The notes below the pieces were generated by a model, which did no database searches, had not been told where the DNA came from, and worked only from the letters and a program-made list of their open reading frames with translations. This document shows positions 43,315 to 55,285 of a DNA stretch of 64,000 nucleotides, one piece after another; position 1 is the first letter of the stretch, and each line of letters opens with the position of its first letter. Position numbers and translations under genes: made by a program. The DNA is from Ganoderma boninense (taxonomy: Eukaryota > Basidiomycota > Agaricomycetes > Polyporales > Polyporaceae), in NCBI GenBank assembly GCA_002900995.3, contig CM035308.1, positions 496,001-560,000 of the forward strand, written 5' to 3'.

Positions 43315-45329
43315 ATGAGGCCCCCGTCCTTTTCAATACCTCTTCTGCTCGCCTTGGTTTCTGACTTGGCTGGCGCGGCACGCTTAAACATTCAGGGAGA
43401 CCTCAACCTCGTTTCACATCTTCCAGTGCTGCGGGTCTTGTGCGGAGAGCAAGCATTATCGGGAGCACGTCCGTGTCTGACGTTGGAGACGTCGAGTACG
43501 TTACAAACATCCAGCTTGGTGGCAAGACGTTCAGCGTCCAGATAGACACTGGAAGGTATGCACTCCTATTATCCTACGGACATAAGCACTGCGATCAATG
43601 CTGCGTTGCCCAGCTCGGACTTGTGGGTGGTAGGCGACGTATCGAACGCTCAAAGTACCGGTAAGACCGCCAAGGTGACCTATGCGGTCGGCGAGGTAGA
43701 AGGTACGCGACCTCGTTGCAACCATAATATACGTTCGCATTTGACGATCACGTCCCAGGTTCCATCCTCACGGCAACGCTGGGCTTCGCGGGGTACAGCG
43801 TATCCAGTCAGGCTTACAGTAAGTACGCGTTTCACCTCCTCATCTTGTGCTCTCGCCGAAGCTCCGTGGGCGGACAGTCAGTGTTGCAGCGTCAAGCGAC
43901 AATCCTTCTGGCAGTGGCCTCATCGGCCTCGGGCCGAACTACGGGTCTCAAGTCTCGAAGCGGTTGGCACTTCCGCCGGAGACGCAGTACTCGACAGGAT
44001 ATTCAGGCAGAACTCTTCGACCCCCAACTACATCACAGTGCTGCTGGGGCGGAACAATGACCCCTCGGATCCCCCAACTGGTGACTTAACTGTCGGAGAG
44101 ATCCTTTCTGGCTATGAGCAAATCGCTTCGCAACCCAAGCTTCCCGTGTCTGTCCTGGCGAGTTCGAACTCTGCGAACCAGCATTGGCAAATTTTGCTTG
44201 ACTCGGATGGAATTGTTGGTCCCGCGAACAACAATGTCATCGACGAGTTTAATGTGGAGACTGCCGTGAGCTCGACAACCAACAAAAAGCAGCTGACAGT
44301 AAGCCATGCTTGTCTTGCAGACGCGTGGTACCTCGATGCTCACCTTGTATCTGCTTGTAGGTTGTACTTGACACGGGTTACTCTTTACCACAAGTCCCAT
44401 CGTACGTGGATCAGTTCCGTCTACGCCGTCTGTGATAATCCTGACAGGCACGTGCAGTACAGTAGCAGAAGCCTTCTACAAGGACATTCCTGGCGCACAG
44501 CTCGTAAGCCGTTCGGATCTTAGTGGCGAAATCTGGCAGCTCCCTTGCAACAAGGAAGTCAACATCACCTTCAAATTCGGTGGCAAGAGCTTCCCCGTTC
44601 ACCCCCTAGACGCAAATATCGACCTCAACCTGACGGATTCCAGTGGCAATCATGTCTGCTTTGGCGCCGTATGTCATTCCCGCTCTCCATGACCCCATTA
44701 TTGACTGTGGCCACATCCAGTTCCAGCCCATGGCCTCCCAAAGCGGGGCCACCTACGACGCGATCTTCGGCATGGCCTTCCGTACGTCCCTCAGCCATCC
44801 GCGTTGGCCCCTTCACGCCGTAACTAACCCTCCATGGCACGCAGTCCGCAACGCCTACACCTACATCAACTTCGGCGACTTCGTCGACGGCTCCACGAAC
44901 GCCACCGCAGACCCGTACGTCCAGCTGCTCGCCACGACGAACAACAGCGCCGACGCGCACGCCGACTTCCTCCGCGTCCGCGGCGACTCCCCCTGGACGC
45001 CCGAGGACGCGACGCTCGGCGAGCGCATCCGCTCGCACCTCTCCCTCGTCATCGGCCTCGCCGTCGCCGCCGGCCTCCTCGTCCTCGGCGGCCTCGTCCT
45101 CTGCTGCGTCGGCCTCCGCCGCCGGCGCTCCGGCAAGGTCGCGTTCTTCCAGCAGGGCCAGACGTACCAGCCGCTGCACGAGCCCGCGCCCGAGGCGTAC
45201 AACATGCACGCCGTGGGCGGCCAGGGCGGGTACGCGGGCGCGTACGGCCAGCAGCCCCCGCCTCCCGGGGCGCCGCCGCCTGGGTACCAGCCTCCTGCAT
45301 ATTCCAACCCGTGGGACGCACGGTATTAG
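43315..45329 (+). CDS. Membrane-anchored pepsin-like aspartic protease (A1), copy 2, frame broken twice
   Basis: This is a paralogue of copy 1 with the same plan: signal peptide (MRPPSFSIPLLLALVSDLAG), pro-segment, A1 domain, one transmembrane helix (LVIGLAVAAGLLVLGGLVLC), basic stop-transfer and a Gly/Pro/Tyr/Gln-rich tail. The first catalytic motif DTGSSDLW is again interrupted by an intron after the Gly; the second is DTGYSLPQ. Other shared blocks are SGLIGLGPN, VLDRIFRQNSS, PNYITVLLGR, ITFKFGGKSFPVHPLD and YDAIFGMAF. Two single-base deletions break the frame, one at about 43385-43420 (between RLNIQGDLNLV and SSSAAGLVRRAS) and one at about 43960 (between YGSQVSK and AVGTSAGDAVLD). Splice phases agree once these are allowed for. 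With intact catalytic motifs and tail, consensus errors are likelier than gene death. Confidence 0.87.
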
Positions 45330-46330
45330 TGTGAATAGCGGGCAGGGGATGACCGGCGGCTGCTGACCGCCGCTGAGCCCGGGTGTGGTGCTGCAACGCT
45401 GTAGATCGAGTGGGGACGCTCGTTGGGGCGGCGCGACTCGTGTTTACGTGCGGGGTGCACGGCCCGGCATGGAGAGAAAGCTGTAGATTGTGGATCAGTG
45501 AAGTTCTTGGAATTTACAGGATGGCGAGGGCCAGGGTGGGTGGAAGCGGCGCGTCGTGACCCGCTCATCATCAGTAGCAGCGGGATGCGCACGGAATCGT
45601 CGTCTACCCGTGCTCTTGTCATTGATCTCGCCCAGCTCGCCTCATTTCGCTCTTTAGACCGCAGTAGGCATCGCTGTATGGATCTGATGCACGGACGCTC
45701 TCGACGCACGCCGCAGGCTCTAGGCTCTTTTTTGTGCTTCGCACTGTATTCGTACAAGTCTGTAATAGCTATCGTTTTTGCTGCTTTTTGCTCGCGTCTC
45801 CAAACCGATTTTTCATGCACTCTCCCACGTTGTGAAGCGAAGTTTGTCCTAGCAGCAGAGTGGGAGGGCCAAACATCACTGCAATCTAGCTACAATCTCG
45901 CTATAATCGGCCTCAACACGGACTGTGGGAAGTGGTTAACGCCCGGTCCGGGTTCCCCGAACACACAAGACACGAAGACACACATTGCATAGTCTTGGTC
46001 GAGACTACCAGGGAATCATGGCTCCTCGAGTGGTTGGATTGCGGGAAGTCTAAAGCTACGCCACACAACAAATGAATTATACATGTACACAGCCCGAACG
46101 CGAAAGAGAACGAAAAAAAAAATCTGGTAACAGCAAACGTCGGGCATATCATTATACATCGAAAGAAATCGTCGAAGTCATCCAGGGTACTAGTATCGCC
46201 GTCACGCCCGAACCACACCCCGCCCTCCCATCCCGTCGATCCGATCCGCAGCATAGTCCTCTGGCAAACATCCATTCCCCATCCTCTCCCCAGCATCCCC
46301 ATCCCTATCGGCGCGCCGACTCCCTCACTA
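45330..46330. other. Convergent intergenic region
   Basis: It lies between the 3' ends of protease copy 2 and the SYLF gene. A poly-A run is present at about 46117-46125. No gene is recognised. Confidence 0.45.
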
Positions 46331-47769
46331 TCAATGGCCCTCAGCGTCGAAGACGGTGCCCCCATGCCGGATGTCCATGTGGTCGCCCTCCGCGGTCGGC
46401 ACGTACGCGTTCTCGGGAAGCCCGCTCTCGTCGATGCCCTCGGCGGCCTCGATGACCTCGTACAGGCGCGACGCGACCTCGGGCGGCGGCACGCGCCCGC
46501 TGAGGATGTCGCGGGCGGGCACCGCGGAGCCGTAGAAGTCCTTGTTCGCGTCCTTGCGCTCGATGAGCACCGTGCCCTCGAGCGAGAGCCCGGCGAAGAG
46601 TCCTAGGGAGGCAAGGAAGCGCGACGACGTCAGCATTCGTGTTTGTTTCACGCCCTGCCCGCCCGACACTCGGTCCTGGCACTGAGCCACTGCTTTCGCT
46701 GTTCGCCTTTCACCTTTCACTCTTTCCACACGGGAAATTGCGAAGGAGAAGACGATATATATGCGGCTCAATCCCGCTGACATGTGGATACCGCAGTCGG
46801 TGGAGCTCTGCGAAGCAGCAGTGCTCGCATCGAATGCCGCACGCGACACGACGTCCCAGCCCACAAGACACGGCCCAAAGCACACAAACAACGAAACGAG
46901 CTCTATATGCGCACCTTTCGACTTGGAGTACGAGAACATGGGCGCGGGGTGCGCCAAGGTCGCCTGGACGGCGCCCCCGGTGCCGATGGGGCCGGCGGCG
47001 GCGGAGACGTTGCCGCCGATGGTGACGTTGCCCCCGAGGGCGAACGCGCGCACGGCCTCCTCGCTGTTGAGCACGATGACGAAGTCGGTGATGTCCGCGC
47101 CGATCTGCAGCCCCCAGCCGACGCCGCCCGTCGCGATGCACGACGGCGCGGACCACGAGCCGTCGGGCAGCCGCGCGATGACGAGCCCCGACCCCGCCTT
47201 GCCCGAGAACACGAACCCGGCCTTGAGCACGGAGAACATCGCGAGACCTGCGCAGGCCGTGCCGCGCGGCGGGAGTCGGGGTTGTGGTCGTGGTCGTGTG
47301 GGTTTGTTTGGCGGCGATGGGGTGGCGAGGTGGGTAGGGTGCGGGGAGTTCGTTGAATGGGGGAGAGCGTGGGCGATGACGGTGCAGGGTAGCGGTTGGG
47401 TAAGTGGCACGTTGCGGACATGACGAGGAGGGGAAGAGGGGCGCGAGAATAGGGTAGGGTGTACGTACCACGGGCGCGTTGGAGGACAGCTTTCGGGATG
47501 GAGTTAAGTGCGGACTCGGGGTGCTCTGGGTCGGCTAGACGAGATTCCGAATTACTCGTTGCGAGACGGATGAACACACTCTCAAAATAAAACATACCGA
47601 GGAAGCTCTCGAGGACCTTTGCGGCTTTCTCAGCCTCGCCTGGGAGGGTGAAGCCCTGGACGAAGTGCTGGGACTCGTTCGCGAGTTTGCTCGAGCCCTC
47701 CTTCAGGAACGCGGTCGCTTGGATCCCGGCCTTCTGCGCACCCTTGCGGAACTTGTCCAGCATAGACAT
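46331..47769 (-). CDS. SYLF/Ysc84-domain lipid-binding protein
   Basis: Four minus-strand exons (47598-47769, 47469-47534, 46915-47247, 46331-46602) join in phase into 280 residues. The protein is almost entirely a SYLF (DUF500/Ysc84) domain. This domain is known from yeast Ysc84/Lsb3 and human SH3YL1, where it binds phosphoinositides and actin at endocytic sites. Visible blocks are IPKAVLQRARGLAMFSVLKA, GFVFSGKAGSGLVIARL, CIATGGVGWGLQIGADITDF and GLFAGLSLEGTVLIERKDAN. The usual C-terminal SH3 domain of Ysc84/Lsb3 is absent; the protein ends shortly after YEVIEAAEGIDE. Single-domain SYLF proteins are common in filamentous fungi. Introns 2 and 3 (221 and 312 nt) are long for the window. Confidence 0.9.
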
Positions 47770-49673
47770 TTGGACGTGATTGGAATAAGCAGGTGGTGGA
47801 TGAGTAGGTGATGTCGATGAGGTACAGTGGGAAGTCTGCGACAGTCGCAGAGAAGACTCAAGACTGGGCTACGGCTACTGCAGCGGCTGTGCCCTCCGCA
47901 ATCAGGCGCCTATTACGCCACTCGCAAACCATGGATTAGGGTTGAGGTTTGCCCATTAACCTCCAGCTCCACATTGATGCACAAACACTACTTACGGCCA
48001 GCCTACTGCCTTCAGAGTCAACCGGACGTGTACATAAGTACGTCCAGAAGCTTTGAGGATGTGAAATATACCTCATCCGAAATCTCAATTCGCCTTCCAC
48101 AACAGCGGTCGCTGATCTGGCAGTGATCAGGAGATGACGTACCGATCGCAGAAGGTTCGAGCTAGAGCCAGCCATTTACGTCTGGATTAGCGCATTCGAA
48201 GGCGCATAAGGGCGCATTATGCTGTACTCAGTGAAGGTCGCGATGTGTATGGGTAGGAATAGTATTTCGCATGCAGGCAGGAGTACAGGGCCGATCACAG
48301 CCGATCACGGTCTCTTCAGACATCCGGCTATTCATCTCTACCGACGACCGAATGTAATGTTACCCCAGAGGAGACAACGGTGATGTCCTATGTCCGCGGT
48401 ACTTCAGCCTGTCCGTGCACATTAATTATAGCCGTTTATTTGCACCGTTAACACCGATTGACGTGGCCTGTCGCATCTCGATCGTGTTGTGGAGGTCTGT
48501 GTTCTGTGTTTGAAGTTGACTTACATAAGCAGCTGTCAAGGTTTGTAGCAAGCAAGCATCTCCGAGGGTGCCTTCCTCACTTTCTTGCCGCGCCACGCCG
48601 GCAGCTATGTACCATGTGGGCACTCGGCGCGGAGCAGGCAGATGGTTCAGGCGAGTAGGCAAAGAGGCGTTCCAGACAGAGTAAGTGTTTTCTGTATGAC
48701 AAATATGATGGTGGACCCAAGCATGGAGCGAAGAGAATGGAGAGGGCCCAAAGACGTGCCTTTTGCCCCTTGAACTGAGATGCTGATAGCCGGCCCCGCA
48801 TCGGAACAACGAAGTCTTTCCTCGAAAAGCTGCGGTGTACCCATGACCAACACATTGGTGGAGGGATTCGCTAGGGAATCGCACCGTATCAGCGCGGGAA
48901 GGCAGCGTGACAGAAAATGTCCTCGGACTCTGTCAAATTTTTCATTTTCGTGCGAAGAGGATGCGTTTAGGACCAAACAGTTTAAGGAACGGGCCCAGAT
49001 CGAAGCACTACTGGGGAGCAGAGCAGAAATGAAAAGATTGAATGAGCAATAGCCGGAGGGCTGTACGCGGGAGGCGTTCCAGGCAACCTGTGATGGCGAG
49101 CACCATCACTTGGCTCAGGGGAGGTAAGTAATATGAAAGGGCGACCACAAAATCGTTCCTGTGGCTGTTCATGACTGAGGATTCGGGGACAGGTGATGCG
49201 GAAACTACAGCCCGAGAAAGACACATGAGAGGGAGGATTTGGGCATCTGTACGCTCAGTTGACGGCTGAAATTTTATGTAGAGCTCCGGAGACGAGAGGT
49301 ACGGTAGCGGAGTGGAAAGCGACGCCAAAAGTCGAGTTTCAGCTAGTGCAAGGCCTTCGGAGCATGGCGGTTGACGCAGACGAGGAGGAAGTACGGGGAA
49401 GATGATTGGGCAAAGTGTTATTACGTTCGCAGACGCAAGTGTGACAAATGGGCCCAGAGCCGGGCGAGAAGTGTGGTCGGAACGCAGGGTCGATGGGCCA
49501 TTGAGACAGCCTGATAGACATTCGGGGAACGTGCAGAGATGCGAGGGACGGAGACAGGCAGGAGAAGGGAATGGCAAGCCTCGAGGCAGAGACCAGCGCA
49601 GGATCACGCACGCCGAGCAAGGAAGAGTGTCACGTGAAGCGCCCAGTGACGAGGGGCAGAACAAGCCCGCGAC
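47770..49673. other. Gene-poor stretch upstream of the aquaporin
   Basis: It begins with the promoter of the SYLF gene. A 250-codon minus-strand frame (49008-49760) is open, but its composition (Leu/Ser/Pro/Cys) and lack of domains do not support a gene. No repeats other than the inverted repeat listed next. Confidence 0.4.
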
Positions 49674-49743
49674 TTGTCTCGTACCAACCCGTCTTAGCTC
49701 GCACTCCGCCACCACCGAAAGACGACAGGTTGGTACGAGACAA
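49674..49743. repeat. Perfect 16-bp inverted repeat
   Basis: TTGTCTCGTACCAACC at 49674-49689 is exactly complementary to GGTTGGTACGAGACAA at 49728-49743, with 38 nt between. It could form a cruciform or RNA hairpin. It lies about 480 bp upstream of the aquaporin start. It may be a regulatory site, the ends of a tiny element or chance; the perfect match makes chance unlikely. Confidence 0.8.
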
Positions 49744-50226
49744 CTACTAACGACGGTCATTCACCCCAGATTCACCCTTGCACAGAGACCGCTGTGACCA
49801 AACAGCCGCCGGCTCCAGCCGGCCCATGGCGCCCCAGAGTGCCCATGTGGACTGTTCTCGGGACGCCCTGCCCCAGATTCGGCTCTACTTTGGAGCCAGA
49901 CCGCCAGTCCCTTCTGGTGCAATCATCATGGGAGTCGGACTCCATCCCGACTGCCTCCCCCGACCGAAGGCAAACTCTCTTGGCTGTTCCTTATCTGTAT
50001 CACCGGCTGACCCCCTCCCGCCTGTTAGGCCCTGATCCAGCTCGTCCTTATGCCCAGTTTTGGCCCCGGGCTGAATATTTGGTCCTGTCATCGAACCGCG
50101 ACGATTTGTATCTAGATCGCCCTTCCCCACCATCGGTCGCCTCGCTCCAACTATTTAATCACCCCGCCCTGCCTCTCGTCTCCCCGAGTCCCGGTCTTCT
50201 GTGTTCCCCCTCTCTCGAGCAGCACG

Positions 50227-51870
50227 ATGTCGATGCGTTCCACCAGCAAGCGTTCCCCCGCCTCCTCGACGCCAAGGACGAGGCCTACATCGAGGACGTC
50301 GACAGCCCCTCCCAGTTCAGCCATTCCATCAATGGTGCTACTGAGGAGGAGCTCCTCGCCCACTACGCAAAATACCCGAATCGCTGGTCCCGGATACGGT
50401 AGGCCCAAATCCTTCCCATGCTATTACTGTAACAGCATGAGCTTACCAGAGCATCATCTTTCCCAGCGAGTACATACGGGAGCCCGCCGCCGAGTTCTTC
50501 GGCGTCATGATTCTCATCATATTCGGGGCTGGGGTCGACTGCCAGACACAGCTCTCCAAGAACGCAAAGGTCGCGTCGATGGTGTACGGCGTGAGTACTG
50601 ACATCGCGATCGTACCCCGCATCCGCGCTTCTTTCCCCACGTCCGGCCCTCCCGCGCCGTCTATTATTTTCATCACCCTCCCGACAGTATGAGCTGACCC
50701 CGCCGCGCGTCTACAGGACTACCTGTCCCTCAATTTCGGATGGGCCGTCGGCACCGCTCTGGGCGTGTGGGTCTCTGGGGGCATCTCTCGGGGGCCACAT
50801 CAACCCCGCGGTAACGATCGCACTGGCGACGTTCCGGGGCTTCCCCTGGCGCAAGGTCCCCACGTACATCTTCGCCCAGGTCATGGGCGGCCTGTGCGGC
50901 GCCGGGGTCGTCTACGCCAACTACATCCACGCCATCGACCTCGTCGAGGGCGGCCGGCACATCCGCACTGTCCCCGGGACTGCGGCCTGTTCTCCACGTA
51001 CGCGGTACGTACGACGCTCGCTTACGTCTTTGCTCCGGCCGCTACGCACGGTTATCTAAGCGGGCTTTTGATGTCTCCAGCTGCCGTACATGACCTCGGT
51101 GTCGGCGTGGTTTGATGAGGTGCGTTACTCCACGCGCATGTGAATTGCGGTGCCTTCTAAATTATTTTTTCTTCAGTTCCTTGGCACCGCTGTGCTGCTC
51201 GTCGTGGTATGTGCAATAGGCGATGCGAAAAACGGTCCCCCACCATCCGGTCTCGCCCCCCTCGTACTTTTCATCATGATCCTCGGCATCGGTGCTTCGT
51301 TAGGCATGCAGACTGGTAAGTAATACGCCCCCAAAGATTTATGAACGCCATCTCGAGCAGCTGACTGATGATTCGTGTCGCCAGGCTACGCCATCAACCC
51401 CGCTCGTGACCTCGGACCTCGGCTCCTGACCGCCATGGTTGGCTACGGCGCCCCAGGTAAGTCGCGTCGAAGCGTCGCAGTGAATTGAACCACGAGTATT
51501 GAACCTTGTTTGCCAGTGTTCACCTTCAGGAGCCATTACTGGCTGTGGTGCCCAGTCATCGCGCCCATTGTGGGTGCCCTCTGTACGTCACACTGGCTCC
51601 ACTCCCATCACGTCGCCCCTGATGGCTAACCATATTTTCTTCCCGTTATTGATAGTCGGCACTTTCGCCTACGACCTGCTGTTCTATACCGGTGCTCAGA
51701 GTCCCTCCTCAACAAGCCGTGCGTTTTACTGTTACTGTCGCGTTTGTTGTTCGGTGCAGCGTCACTGACACGTCGCCTTTTCCTTCAGTAATAAGCAGGC
51801 CCGCGAACTGACCGAACGGGCGAAAGCCGCACAGCGCCGCCGTCTCCCTGCAGACGCAGAAATGGTGTAG
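50227..51870 (+). CDS. Aquaglyceroporin (MIP family), frame broken
   Basis: This is a six-helix water/glycerol channel of the plasma membrane. Exons after the first are 50467-50590, 50717-51004, 51081-51119, 51177-51315, 51385-51456, 51517-51582, one from 51656, and 51789-51870. Both pore loops are visible: [18 protein letters not shown] and [18 protein letters not shown]. The Asp after the second NPAR marks the glycerol-conducting (GlpF-like) branch. The cytosolic N-terminus ends [20 protein letters not shown], and the C-terminus is basic ([12 protein letters not shown]). The frame slips by +1 in or between two G5 runs at 50777-50794 and back by -1 near 50983, so the error pair nearly cancels. 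The N-terminus is also ambiguous: an ATG at 50227 needs one more shift near 50270 to join the frame containing [11 protein letters not shown]. The final splice is imperfect by one base too. Confidence 0.85.
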
Positions 51871-52351
51871 CCGAACACGATACGCCGTCACGACTCACGA
51901 ATCACGACTCTCTCAATGCTGTCTAGCTTTGGCCCTGCGCTTTCCGCACTCCGCGAGCGAGGCCGCTCGTCTTGTCCATAGGGAATCAAGTTCATGGTCT
52001 CTTGTATCACTCCCCCCCCCTCCCCATCCTCCCGCACGCATACCCAGGTTACCCCCCCCCCCCTTCATTGCCGTCCGTTCCGCCTCTGGTCGTCTGCCCT
52101 GGGACATTGCATGATATACATGATCATGATATTTATAGTCCGTGGTGCCGCATCCATCATCATCGTAAGTACAAAAGGGCCCGTTGCATTACCCCCCATC
52201 ATCGTCCTCGCTGTCCGTCCATGTCCGTCCATCACCCGCACCACCCCCACCGTGTCATCTATCGTACTAGTGTCCTATAAGGTCCTATACCGCGTCTTCC
52301 GTATGATCGACAATTGTACCATAGCCTCGTCTCGTCCAATCGATCGTATCG
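51871..52351. other. Convergent intergenic region with poly-C tracts
   Basis: This lies between the 3' ends of the aquaporin and WD40 genes. C runs of about ten occur near 52010-52020 and 52050-52062. No gene is seen. Confidence 0.45.
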
Positions 52352-53865
52352 TCAGGTGTCTGAGTCTTCATCGCATCGTTCCCACCGCATCGCGTGGTCG
52401 TCGTGGGTCGCATCTGGCCGGCGAAGCCAGGAGGGCGGCAAGGAAAAGATGTGGACTCTGCCGCGAGACGTCCCGAGGTATATGGCCTTTCCGTCTCGAG
52501 AGAAGACGACGACCCGGTGGTTCAAGGCTCTTGAATCATAGCATTCGTACCTGAAGTTCCCCAACAAGACGCCGGTCGACTCCATGCCTACCTGCACCAG
52601 ACCCTTGCCGTCGGTCTCGGTGCAGACAGCAAGATGCCGCCCGTCCGGGGAGAAACACCCGCCCACGAGGTGCGCACAGCGGAACGTCGAGACGCATCGA
52701 CGAGGATGAGTGTCCCAAACTTTGAACCACGCGTCGCCCCAGGACAGCCGCCGCCGGCCATTTCGGGACAGCGGAAACGTGTGTCCTTCAGAAGGATCGG
52801 TCATCCAGAACCCCGGGGACCAGTCGGTCCAACTCCAGTTGTAAACATAGTCGCCGCAGAGGGTCGTCGGCTGGCGCCGATCCCGCTCGAAAATGATCAA
52901 ACAGGACGTTTGCGGGTCTCCATCAGCCTCGACAGCTTTAAACTCGCTCGTGGTGACGTCCCACACGCGGCATGGTAATAATGCATGGCAGGCCTGGGAC
53001 CGCGACGGGGGCGAGGAGGCAACCGCGTCCTTCTCGTCAAGGAACGTATCGCGAAGCCATGCTACCACGAGCCGCTGGCCGTCGAGAACACAGTTGACGT
53101 TGACGAGAGGCATGTATGCGTTGCGTTCGACGGCTCCCCCGTTCCCAAGGGGAGCGTGAGGGATGGGACAGTCCGTAAGGGTATGCAGGAGTGCATACGC
53201 CGTCGCGTCCCACACGAAGGCGTCCATCGGGTGGCAGCATCCTCTGGAGAAGTAAACGGCAGACACCGTTGAGCCGTCGCGCGACCACGCACAATGCCGC
53301 GAAGAGCGTAAGCCTTGGCTAGTCGGGGTACGAAGCGCGGACAGGAGAGCGCTGCCACCCTGAGCGTGCAGTTGCCTGACGTGGAACGCCGTAGTCGGGT
53401 CGTCGGCAGGGAATACGATGCGAGAGCTGTCGGGAGAGAACGACAATGAACGAGAGGAATCGGCAAAACCCTGGAATCGATCCGCGACGCAGCCAGGATG
53501 CTGGGGGCGTACGTCCTTCGATCCACTAGCAATCCATTTGGCGTCCGGGGAAGCAACAATGGCGACCACAGCATTTCTATGTCCCACGTCCATACCGCAT
53601 GGACTCGTGCCTGGAAGGTTATTAGTGAGCCTGGGCATGGGTCGCGGCGGACGTTCCACTCGCCTCCATTGATCACGATCGTAAGCATCCCCTTCTCGTG
53701 CAACACAGAAAAGCATTCCCCCAGACATGTCTTGAGAATGTTGTCGTTACGGGCCCATTGGGAGGGAAGAAGCAAGGAGACTAGGTACTGTTTCAAGCGC
53801 AGGTCGGCCAGCGCTTGCTCCAGACGAAGACACTGCTCCTTCATTGATGTTAGGACGTCTCTCAA
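52352..53865 (-). CDS. WD40-repeat protein of a basidiomycete family (one base missing)
   Basis: A long minus-strand frame (52352-53700) without introns encodes degenerate WD40 repeats: VVAIVASPDAKWIASGSKD, SLSFSPDSSRIVF, CAWSRDGSTVSAVY, GGCFSPDGRHLAVC and VVVFSRDGKAIYLGTSRGRV. It is preceded by RPMPRLTNNLPGTSPCGMDV, which I associate with mushroom WD40 proteins of this type. The upstream segment (to 53865) lies in another frame and reads EQCLRLEQALADLRLKQYLV, then LLLPSQWARNDNIL and ECFSVLHEKG. The two frames meet at a G4 run near 53690, and one missing base there would join them. The start at 53865 is tentative. Role unknown; WD40 propellers usually act as protein-binding platforms. Confidence 0.72.
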
Positions 53866-53910
53866 TTCCAGGTGGGAGCGAGGGATCTCCTGTCTACTTG
53901 ATGTTGCTGG

Positions 53911-55030
53911 CTAACGGAGCCATCGAGTTGCAGCTCAATTCCAAGGCTTTGGAGACTTGAAGCCCAGCGTAGATGATGATCCGCTGTGAGACCCGCAGCG
54001 CTAGTAAAAACTCCGGCAAGGTATTCTTGCAGGCCTTGGTCTGGCTTTTGTATCCAGTGGAGAGTAATTGACGAAATCTTGGACAACACAGGTAGAGTGG
54101 ACAGCTTGGGCAAGGGTACTGTGAGTTTCAGGTGTGAGAATCGAGTTCGGGTCAATAAACATACAGTCAACGTCAACTGTATTGCACTTGCTAGCAATCC
54201 ACTTTGTACCCTTGATGTGAAAGACGTGAAGGTTCACCAGAGCCTCTTGCAATACGTCGAGTAACAGGGAGATCGCCGCTGGCTTCATCTCCCGCACCTG
54301 CTCGCATGTCGCACCCTCAGTGACATGCAATATGGAAGCCACGTACATGGCTGAGCGAGACTCACCGTCAAAGTGCCTTTAGTGAGATGATACCATCGGT
54401 GCTAACTTGAGTGAATCCTAGATTGGTGCATTTCAGACATTCCAGTCGTCTGAACGCAATGAGAAGACGGATAAGCTCCTTGTAGGATCCAAGCTGGACG
54501 GGAAAGAGGTGCAGCTCATGGATAGAAGAGTACCACAGTCGAGTGAGGGTGACATTGTGGAAGAAGAGTGGAGCCCTCGTCTTGACGGTTTGGAAGTCAG
54601 CTTGGTTGATCTCCCAGCGCCGCAAGTTCAAAGTGTTTGCGAGCAACGCGGTAGGAAAGGTTTCGATGAGCCTGCGCGGGTTCGATTCCTTGGCCATCGG
54701 CGCCATTGTCACCGAGGTGAACCACGAACGTCGGGTCGGATGTCTTGAGCATGTCTTCAAACTCCTCGAGCTGCCGTCCACTCTTGATACGAATAGAGCT
54801 GAGAGAGATGGAAACGGCTCCGGGGAAGCCATGCATGACAGGTCAAAGCGCAATGGCGCAGGGCAGGGACACAATCTGAGAGATGGTCGATGATGTTTCT
54901 TCTGTCTCCAGTGGAATTCGAAAGTCGAGGGGAAGGGACGGAGCCGGGGCATAACTCTGGGTCTGAAGGAGGAAGGGCGAGGGTGGAAGAGCAGTGCGGG
55001 GGCTCGCAAACCAGTCCGTTCTTGAAGCAC
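53911..55030 (-). CDS. F-box/LRR-like protein gene, possibly decayed
   Basis: Several overlapping minus-strand frames carry pieces of a leucine-rich protein. One has FPGAVSISLSSIRIKSGRQL and EEFEDMLKTSDPTFVVHLG (54597-54836). A second has LRRWEINQADFQTVKTRAP, SIHELHLFPVQLGSYKELIR and LLIAFRRLECLKC (54368-54760). A third has LKLTVPLPKLSTLPVLSKIS and SITLHWIQKPDQGLQEYLAG (53910-54190). This order and wording fit mushroom F-box/LRR-like proteins, whose repeats rank hydrophobic beta-strands. At least one frame change inside an otherwise open region is required, and exon ends cannot be fixed. No clear F-box is seen at the start. It may be a real gene with indel errors or a pseudogene. Confidence 0.5.
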
Positions 55031-55285
55031 GAGACATATCAGAGTTCTGTCAGATTACATGAGAGCGATTCGTAGGGATGCACCCCACGACCTGTACTTT
55101 TATGTTTATGAGCACTGATCATACTTGCTTTTCATCTAGACGAGCGCTCCGGAGGTGAATATTAGCTGCGTCTTCAGAACCTTGCATGCACGTTCCACGA
55201 CAAAAACGAGTTTAGTCCCCGATATAAGCACACACTCGGCACTGCGTACTGTCGTTGCAGACCGTCATAACCTACAGAAAGAGTC

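Noticed and set aside
49008..49760. Open frame of 250 codons on the minus strand
   Set aside because: The composition is that of a random frame, no domain is seen, and it overlaps the inverted repeat and the aquaporin upstream region.
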